Below, in pieces: positions 58,505 to 64,000 of a stretch of DNA of 64,000 bases. The notes below the pieces were generated by a model that did no database searches, was not told the DNA's origin, and worked only from the letters and a program-made list of their open reading frames with translations. The stretch's first letter is position 1, and every line of letters starts with the position of its first letter. Origin of the DNA: Epsilonproteobacteria bacterium UBA4036 (GTDB lineage: Bacteria > Campylobacterota > Campylobacteria > Campylobacterales > Arcobacteraceae); NCBI GenBank assembly GCA_002382325.1, contig DGAG01000010.1:198675-262674 (forward strand), given 5' to 3'. A program made the translations under genes and the position numbers.

Positions 58505-58648
58505 GATAATCTCCTTGTAATTTAGATAATGAAAGTATAAAATATAAATATAAACGAAATATAAATACCATATTAACCAAACCTAAATAAACTTCATATT
58601 ATTTTAAAAATAAGTTTGCTTAAACTAAATTATAGTTATAATTATTAT

Positions 58649-58654
58649 TATAAT
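58649..58654 (+). promoter_or_regulatory. Possible -10 of the fccB-like gene
   Basis: TATAAT in a very AT-rich divergent intergenic region (58505-58673), 19 bases before the ATG at 58674. AAAAGG lies at 58663-58668. Nearby TATAAATATAAACGAAATATAAATA repeats make the choice uncertain. Confidence 0.4.
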
Positions 58655-58673
58655 ATATTATAAAAGGTATAGC

Positions 58674-59960
58674 ATGTTTCGAAGAGATTTCCTAAAATAT
58701 TCTGCCATTACTTCTGCTTCATTGTTTTACTCTCCTTTAAGCGTTCGCGCCAAAGACATTTCAGCACCTCATATCGTTATTTGTGGAGCAGGTTATGCAG
58801 GGTTAAGTGTGGCAAAATATTTAAAAGAGTTAAATCACAATATTCGTATTACTCTTATTGAAAAAAACAAACAGTTTGTTTCATGCCCTTTTTCCAACGC
58901 CTATTTAGCAGAAGTGTATGATGTTACTCTTCAAACACTCACCTTTGATTATGCCAAAACCATGAAAAAGTTTGGTTACTCTTTTATCAATGAAGAAGTT
59001 ATTAACATTAATCGAAACAAAAAAGAGGTTTCCACCTCAACACACACACTTTCATACGATTTTTTAATCCTATGTGGAGGCATTGAATATGACTACAATG
59101 CACTCAATCTTTCAACAAAACTTTGTGAAGAGCTTAAACAAAAAGCACCAGCGGGATTAAAGCCCCCTTTTGAACATCAACAACTCAAACATATGATTGA
59201 AACATTTAAAGGGGGTAATTTTATTATCAGTGTACCCAATGGAAATTACAAATGTCCTCCTGCCCCTTATGAAAGAGCGTGTATGATTGCCCACTATTTT
59301 AAAACACACTCCATTAAAGGTAAGGTGATTCTTCTTGACCCTCGCGAAAAACCCGCCGCAAAAAGCAAAGAGTTTTTAGATGTATTTGAAACGCTGTATA
59401 AAGAGTATATTGATTTTCAAGGATTAACCCATTTTAAAACCATTGATTTTGCAACAAAAAAAGTAACTGTTGAACATTTTGACAAAGACGCTTTAGAGTA
59501 TAAAGAAAAAAGTATCCCTTTTGAGTGTGCCAATATTATCCCACCCAATAAAGCAAATGGCTTAATTGCTTTAGCTTCCTTAGAACTCACTTCAGAGGGT
59601 TGGGCAAAATTAAAAGAACCCACTTTTCAATCAAGTATCGACGATTCTGTCTATATCTTAGGCGATGCCCAAGGGCAATACCCTTTTCCAAAATCAGCCC
59701 AAATGGCCAATAGCAGTGCCTTACAAGTCGCCCTTGAAATCAATCATACACTTTTGAACAGACCCTTTGATTACCGCAATAACTCTTTAGGTAATATTTG
59801 CTATTCTTTTGTAAGTAACACCCAAGCTGTATCCATTGCCCATACGTTTACGTATGAACCGCATATTAAAACCACTTCTATGATTTCACCCATCGATGAA
59901 GGCACTGCATTAAGTGCCAAATTATGGTATGAAGGGTTAACGTCAACTATTTTGGGATAA
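58674..59960 (+). CDS. FccB-like sulfide dehydrogenase flavoprotein, Tat-exported
   Basis: 428-residue FAD protein. A twin-arginine signal (RRDFLK at 3-8) is followed by a hydrophobic stretch and a likely cut near 24. The mature part has VICGAGYAGLSVAKYL, the two redox cysteines in FVSCPFSN and NYKCPPAPYERA, a ILGDAQG FAD block and the FCSD C-terminal domain. This fits the flavin subunit of flavocytochrome c sulfide dehydrogenase. No cytochrome subunit gene (fccA) is adjacent, so the electron acceptor is unclear. It is divergent from the Spy operon. Confidence 0.87.
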   Translation: MFRRDFLKYSAITSASLFYSPLSVRAKDISAPHIVICGAGYAGLSVAKYLKELNHNIRITLIEKNKQFVSCPFSNAYLAEVYDVTLQTLTFDYAKTMKKFGYSFINEEVININRNKKEVSTSTHTLSYDFLILCGGIEYDYNALNLSTKLCEELKQKAPAGLKPPFEHQQLKHMIETFKGGNFIISVPNGNYKCPPAPYERACMIAHYFKTHSIKGKVILLDPREKPAAKSKEFLDVFETLYKEYIDFQGLTHFKTIDFATKKVTVEHFDKDALEYKEKSIPFECANIIPPNKANGLIALASLELTSEGWAKLKEPTFQSSIDDSVYILGDAQGQYPFPKSAQMANSSALQVALEINHTLLNRPFDYRNNSLGNICYSFVSNTQAVSIAHTFTYEPHIKTTSMISPIDEGTALSAKLWYEGLTSTILG

Positions 59961-59973
59961 AAAGGTAATTTCC

Positions 59974-60492
59974 ATGACATTTCATCCTCTTAAAAATACT
60001 CAAGACAGATTTTTCAACACCGCTTGGGAACTTTATGAAGAAGCTTTTCCGCCTCAAGAAAAGCGATTTTTAGCCGAACAAATTCAACTGTTGGACAACC
60101 ATTGTTATACCTTTCAAGCCATACATGAAAATCATACTTTTATTGGTATTATAGGATTTTGGACAATAGAAGACTTTATTTTTATTGAACATTTTGCCAT
60201 AAACTCTTCTCTTCGAGGCAAAAACTATGGCACCTTAATATTAAGTGAATTTTTAAAAGAAAAAAAGTATGTTATTTTAGAAATTGAACCTCCACTCAAT
60301 CAACAAAACCTCAAACGCTTACACTTTTATAAAAATTTGGGTTTTGTACAAAATACAATAGAACATTTCCAAGTTCCTTTTAGAACAGGAGATACGCCTA
60401 TTGCTTTGGAACTTCTATCGTATAAAACTCCTCTTGCACAAGAAAAATATCAATTTTTGTATTCATCTATGCAAAAGTTATTACCCATTTAA
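59974..60492 (+). CDS. GNAT-family N-acetyltransferase
   Basis: 172-residue protein with the GNAT acetyl-CoA site at about 77-90 (HFAINSSLRGKNYGT, in place of the usual RxxGxG/A) and the closing LHFYKNLGF. The substrate is unknown. It begins 13 bases after the fccB-like gene and is probably co-transcribed. Convergent with mfd. Confidence 0.82.
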   Translation: MTFHPLKNTQDRFFNTAWELYEEAFPPQEKRFLAEQIQLLDNHCYTFQAIHENHTFIGIIGFWTIEDFIFIEHFAINSSLRGKNYGTLILSEFLKEKKYVILEIEPPLNQQNLKRLHFYKNLGFVQNTIEHFQVPFRTGDTPIALELLSYKTPLAQEKYQFLYSSMQKLLPI

Positions 60493-60505
60493 ATTATTAG
60501 ACGGC

Positions 60506-60566
60506 GAAGAGTTCAATTTAAAAGGGAGTTTACAAAAAGTCAGTGACGGAATAAATTGAACTCTTC
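60506..60566. repeat. 15-bp perfect inverted repeat with 31-base loop
   Basis: GAAGAGTTCAATTTA (60506-60520) and TAAATTGAACTCTTC (60552-60566) are exact complements around AAAGGGAGTTTACAAAAAGT and 11 more bases. It lies between the convergent GNAT and mfd genes. It lacks a U-run and has a loop too long for a standard terminator. Confidence 0.7.
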
Positions 60567-60601
60567 AACGCAGAGATTTGGAAAAAGATACTGTTTTATA
60601 C

Positions 60602-63571
60602 TTATTTTCTCAAATACTTCAATGTCGTTGCAATGATATCGTCATCATCTTTACTTGGGCTTTTGATGCTCTCTTTGGTGTCGTTTTCTTGGGTAAAGGT
60701 GATGTTCATTTCATAACTTGAAATCATTTTTATTTTTTTCTCTAAAGCAAAAATTTTAATCAAAATCAACTCGATAAACTGTTTGGTTATGACATCAGGC
60801 TTTCCAAATCGGTCTTCCATCTCTTCTTCGATTTCATAGACTTCTTCTTTGCTTAATGCTTTACTTAAACGTCGATACAATTCCAGTCGTACTCGATCTT
60901 CTGAAATATACTCACTGCTGATATACGCACTGATTGCCAGTTTTATATCCACGGTTTTGTGTGAAACTTTTATATCGCCACTTAAGCTGGCTAAGGCATC
61001 TTCAAGCATTTTTAAATATAAGCCATATCCAATTTGTTTGATATGTCCACTTTGCGCTTCTCCAATAATATTTCCACCCCCACGAATCTCTAAATCTTGA
61101 TGCGCTAAAGCCGTACCACTTCCTAAATAGGAGTTGGATTCTAATGCCACAAGTCGTTTTATGGCATCGGGAGTGATGGTTTTTTTATCGTTGACCACAA
61201 AATAACAAAAGCCCTCTTTGTTGCTTCGTCCTACTCGTCCTCTTAATTGGTGTAAATCAGCAATTCCAAATCGGTCTGCACCATCAATGACGATGGTATT
61301 AGCTTGGGGCAAGTGAAGCCCTGATTCGACAATTGAAGTTGCCAATAAAATATCAAATTTTCCTTCTCCAAAATCATCAATGATTTTTTCAGACTCTGCA
61401 GGTTTAATTTGAGAGTGAATAATCTCAATTTTAATATTGGGCAAAATTTCAAGTAAATCAGCTTTTTTCGCCTCAATTGAAGCAATGTTATTATGCACAT
61501 AAAAAAGCTGTCCACCTCGTCTTTTTTCTCGTAAAATTATCTCTTTGATTAACTGGTCACTGTACTCTTTGACAAAGGTTCGTACCCCCAATCTTTCACT
61601 TGGTGGTGTTAAAAGAGCACTCATGCCTTTGAGTTTACTCAACGCCAAATTGAGTGTTCTTGGAATGGGTGTCGCACTCATAGAAAAAATATGCACATCT
61701 TCTCTTAAATTTTTAAGTTTCTCTTTTTGTTTGACTCCAAATTTATGCTCTTCATCTATGATCACTAAAGCTAAATTTTTGGTTTTAATATCAAGTAAAG
61801 AGTGCGTACCAATGACTAAATCATAGGTACCGTCTTCAAGCCCTTTTTTGATATGATTTTTCTCTTTGGTACTGGTTTTACCATCAAGTTTTGCCATTTT
61901 CAGCCCAAAACCTTCAAAACGTTTTTGCATACTGTGGTAATGTTGAGTAGCAAGTAGTGTGGTAGGACAGACAAATAAACATTGATACCCATCTAAAAAA
62001 ACCGCCAAAATGGCATTCATCGCCACTTCGGTTTTTCCAAAGCCCACATCTCCGCTTAAGAGTCTGTCCATCACTTTTCCACTGCTTAAATCGGCAAAAA
62101 TCTCTTTGATACTTCGGCTTTGATCTTTGGTGTACTCAAATCCTGCACTCAAAGAAAAATCCAAGAGTGCTTTTTTATTGGTGTTGATTTGGATTCCATT
62201 GACCAATTCTCGTGCGGCTGCAAGTTTGATAATATCGTTGGCAATAGCAAAAAGCTTGTCTTTGACTTTGGCTTTGAGTTTGGCAAAACTGCCTTTACCC
62301 AGTTGGTCAAGCATGGCATAACTTGAACCATCAGCCACATATCGATCAATAATATCAATATTTTCAACCGGGATAAAAAGCTTGTCATCATTGGCATATA
62401 ACAGTTTGACAAAATCTCGTTTGGCGCCCATGACAGTAACGGGTTCTATGCCTTTAAACTGTCCAATTCCATACTCTTCATGCACCACATAATCGCCCAC
62501 TTTAAGCTCATCAAGTACGAGTTTGACTTTTTTCTTTCGCTTTTTTTTATGGGCTTTGTTTAAAGAGATAATGACCTCATCGTCACTGACAAGATTAATC
62601 ATATAATCTTCTAAAACATATTTGATGTTTTTATTGCTTAAATCCAACTCATGGGCTTTGATTTTAGCTTCCGTTGAACTGATAACCGTAACCTTTTTGC
62701 CTTCATGGAAACTCAAAAACTCTTTGATGTTTGCAGGAGCTATGGGCACATAGTTAGTTGCTTTTGGGATTTTTGGAAGCGTTAAAAATTTCTCTTTAGT
62801 AAGTCGTTTGGCTTCAAAAATATAGGCTTCTTCTGTCTCATCTAAGGCTTCGTACGTGATATATGAATTGAATTTTTGAGGTAAATACTCCCCCAATTCA
62901 TCTAAATACCAAAACCCCAGTGAGTGAATATCTTGAATAAAAGCATCGGTTTGAACACGTTGAATCTCATCATTGATTTTTTCAAAATTCTGGGCATCTA
63001 ACGCCAAAAAGGCAGGACTAATAGAGAATCTTTCAATCTCTTCTTTGGTGGACTTTTGGTCTTCAATATTAAAAAGACGAATACTTTCAACCTCATTGTC
63101 AAACAACGAAATACGATACCCCATTTCACTGCCAAGAGGACAAATATCTAAAATATCCCCTCGTAAAGAAACTTCTCCTTCACTCGTAACTATATCAACA
63201 AAATAGTATCCCCAGTTGTACAACTTGGTTTTAAAACTCTCCAAATCCAGTGTTTGTGCAAACTCAATTTCAAAATTGTCAAAACACTCTTGTTTTGGCA
63301 GAGGAAAACTGATGGTTCGTATTGGTGCTACTAACACTTTGTTCTGTTTTTTGTAGTTATAATAACCATTGAGTGTTTGTGTGATTTGTTGTAATTCTTG
63401 GCTAAAAGAGAGTAAATCATCACCAAAATTAGCTCGAAAATCACTCAAGGTAAAAGGCATAAGCCCATGAAAACGTAAAACATCGTGTGCTTCTTGGGCT
63501 TGTTTGTCATCGTTGACAATTAAAAGCTGGCAATCATTTTTTGAAGCAAAAAAGCTAAACAAGTTTTGCAT
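60602..63571 (-). CDS. mfd: Transcription-repair coupling factor Mfd
   Basis: 989-residue DNA translocase that removes stalled RNA polymerase and recruits UvrA. The N-terminal UvrB-like module, the RNA-polymerase-interacting domain (VHEEYGIGQFKGIEPV), and the RecG-type helicase with LSGDVGFGKTEVAMNA, DEEHKFGV, SATPIPRTL and LRGRVGRSNKEG are complete. The TRCF C-terminal domain follows. It is shorter than E. coli Mfd. The start shares TAATG with the preceding small gene. Confidence 0.95.
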   Translation of the reverse strand: MQNLFSFFASKNDCQLLIVNDDKQAQEAHDVLRFHGLMPFTLSDFRANFGDDLLSFSQELQQITQTLNGYYNYKKQNKVLVAPIRTISFPLPKQECFDNFEIEFAQTLDLESFKTKLYNWGYYFVDIVTSEGEVSLRGDILDICPLGSEMGYRISLFDNEVESIRLFNIEDQKSTKEEIERFSISPAFLALDAQNFEKINDEIQRVQTDAFIQDIHSLGFWYLDELGEYLPQKFNSYITYEALDETEEAYIFEAKRLTKEKFLTLPKIPKATNYVPIAPANIKEFLSFHEGKKVTVISSTEAKIKAHELDLSNKNIKYVLEDYMINLVSDDEVIISLNKAHKKKRKKKVKLVLDELKVGDYVVHEEYGIGQFKGIEPVTVMGAKRDFVKLLYANDDKLFIPVENIDIIDRYVADGSSYAMLDQLGKGSFAKLKAKVKDKLFAIANDIIKLAAARELVNGIQINTNKKALLDFSLSAGFEYTKDQSRSIKEIFADLSSGKVMDRLLSGDVGFGKTEVAMNAILAVFLDGYQCLFVCPTTLLATQHYHSMQKRFEGFGLKMAKLDGKTSTKEKNHIKKGLEDGTYDLVIGTHSLLDIKTKNLALVIIDEEHKFGVKQKEKLKNLREDVHIFSMSATPIPRTLNLALSKLKGMSALLTPPSERLGVRTFVKEYSDQLIKEIILREKRRGGQLFYVHNNIASIEAKKADLLEILPNIKIEIIHSQIKPAESEKIIDDFGEGKFDILLATSIVESGLHLPQANTIVIDGADRFGIADLHQLRGRVGRSNKEGFCYFVVNDKKTITPDAIKRLVALESNSYLGSGTALAHQDLEIRGGGNIIGEAQSGHIKQIGYGLYLKMLEDALASLSGDIKVSHKTVDIKLAISAYISSEYISEDRVRLELYRRLSKALSKEEVYEIEEEMEDRFGKPDVITKQFIELILIKIFALEKKIKMISSYEMNITFTQENDTKESIKSPSKDDDDIIATTLKYLRK

Positions 63572-63867
63572 TATTTGGCTTCTTCAAAGTCATTCGTACT
63601 TTTATCATACACATAAGCAGGATACGGCGTTTCATTGAGTAAAAAAACCATATTACACGATTCAAATTCGGTTTTTTGTAACCCTTTTTTAAATACTTCT
63701 AAAATATACGCTTTGGTTGAAAAGGTTGTTGTGGTTGATTTGGCAGTATAGACAAACTCTTCATCGGGAACTTTTATAAACCCCTCTTTTATCACGTGTT
63801 TTTCAAAAATCTCTTTATCTTTTAATCCAATAACATCTAAAATAACTAATAATTCTATGTCCGTCAA
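63571..63867 (-). CDS. Conserved small protein of unknown function, upstream of mfd
   Basis: 98 residues, no known domain. It has no signal peptide or membrane helix; a mixed helix-strand pattern with TAKSTTTTFSTKAYILEVFKKG in the middle and one cysteine. A short unit with mfd (TAATG overlap, one base) suggests co-expression. A small gene at this place occurs in related genomes as I recall. No function assigned. Confidence 0.65.
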   Translation of the reverse strand: MTDIELLVILDVIGLKDKEIFEKHVIKEGFIKVPDEEFVYTAKSTTTTFSTKAYILEVFKKGLQKTEFESCNMVFLLNETPYPAYVYDKSTNDFEEAK

Positions 63868-63935
63868 AATTTTTCCTTATTTCTCAATATAAACGTGATT
63901 TTAACATATTTAAGGTTTTAAATAGGAATTAAAAA

Positions 63936-64000
63936 AGTGAGTAGTGAGTAGTAAGAAGTGAGAAATAAAAGTCACATTGATTCACCATTCACCATTCACC
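63936..64000. repeat. Heptamer repeats at the window edge
   Basis: Two tandem AGTGAGT units (63936-63949) with a degenerate extension to about 63962, then three tandem ATTCACC units (63980-64000) running out of the window. The two sets are near inverse complements (AGTGAGT vs GGTGAAT), so they could fold back on each other. The full length is unknown because the window ends inside. Confidence 0.6.

Noticed and set aside
60493..60556. Frame reading LLDGEEFNLKGSLQKVSDGIN after the GNAT gene
   Set aside because: No start codon of its own and it spans the inverted repeat; probably chance.
1..64000. tRNA, rRNA, CRISPR, IS transposase or prophage genes
   Set aside because: Looked for in intergenic stretches and translated frames; none found by eye, though a computed tRNA scan was not possible.

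Overview
The window reads as chromosome of a low-GC member of the Campylobacterota, most like Arcobacter sensu lato. No rRNA gene is present to settle the genus. The inference rests on gene content and order: pepQ-folK (H. pylori-like order), accD-thiE-rlmH-dksA-membrane protein-dusB, a MagIII-type DNA glycosylase without an Fe-S cluster, an ArsRS/CprRS-like two-component pair, a TlpD-like soluble chemoreceptor with a CZB domain, a MutS7-type MutS with a C-terminal HNH nuclease, and -10 elements without clear -35 boxes at most + strand promoters. Genes are dense, many overlap by 1-11 bases, and I see no tRNA, rRNA, CRISPR array, intact insertion sequence or prophage.

Layout. 1-6.8 kb (+): pepQ, folK, mnmA, prs, an OmpA-like porin and lepA, each unit with a recognisable -10 or terminator. 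7-14 kb (+): a solute-binding protein coupled to a membrane diguanylate cyclase, comFC, hisH, a TIGR01777 epimerase, hisA, a haem-motif GGDEF protein and a 52-residue membrane protein. 14-15.4 kb: an AT-rich putative AbiC-type phage-defence gene followed by a 400-bp hairpin-rich non-coding element. 15.4-21.1 kb (-): a tight operon of a double-DUF1538/PII-like membrane protein, a thioredoxin-like protein, a haem-binding protein and MutS7-HNH. 21.2-23 kb: leuA behind a previously unlisted 25-residue leucine-rich leader peptide and a perfect TTGACA-N17-TATAAT promoter. 23-33.4 kb (-): ftsH, prmA, dusB, a hypothetical membrane protein, a dksA-like gene, rlmH, a ThiE-like gene, accD, metK and glmS.

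33.5-41.6 kb: an HBM-type chemoreceptor ending in a CheR/CheB-tether-like pentapeptide, a class D beta-lactamase, groES-groEL under a perfect CIRCE operator, ispA, ybaB, panD, a [2Fe-2S] protein and a secreted cyclophilin. 41.6-54.9 kb (-): two signalling blocks (CheW with two receiver proteins; a soluble CZB chemoreceptor, a receiver protein and two histidine kinases) around ymdB, MagIII, an orphan ParA-like ATPase with a small coiled-coil partner, ubiE and xseA. 55-58.5 kb (-): a Spy/CpxP-like periplasmic protein overlapping an OmpR-type regulator, its kinase and a HI0933-family flavoprotein, which looks like an envelope-stress operon. 58.7-64 kb: a Tat-exported FccB-like flavoprotein, a GNAT acetyltransferase, mfd and a small partner gene, ending in heptamer repeats cut by the window edge.

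Most genes are housekeeping. The parts that stand out are the MutS7-HNH operon with its haem, thioredoxin and DUF1538-PII partners, the adjacent AbiC-like gene and palindromic element, the leu leader peptide, the solute-binding-protein/diguanylate-cyclase pair, the ParA-like/coiled-coil pair, and the Spy-regulator-kinase operon.
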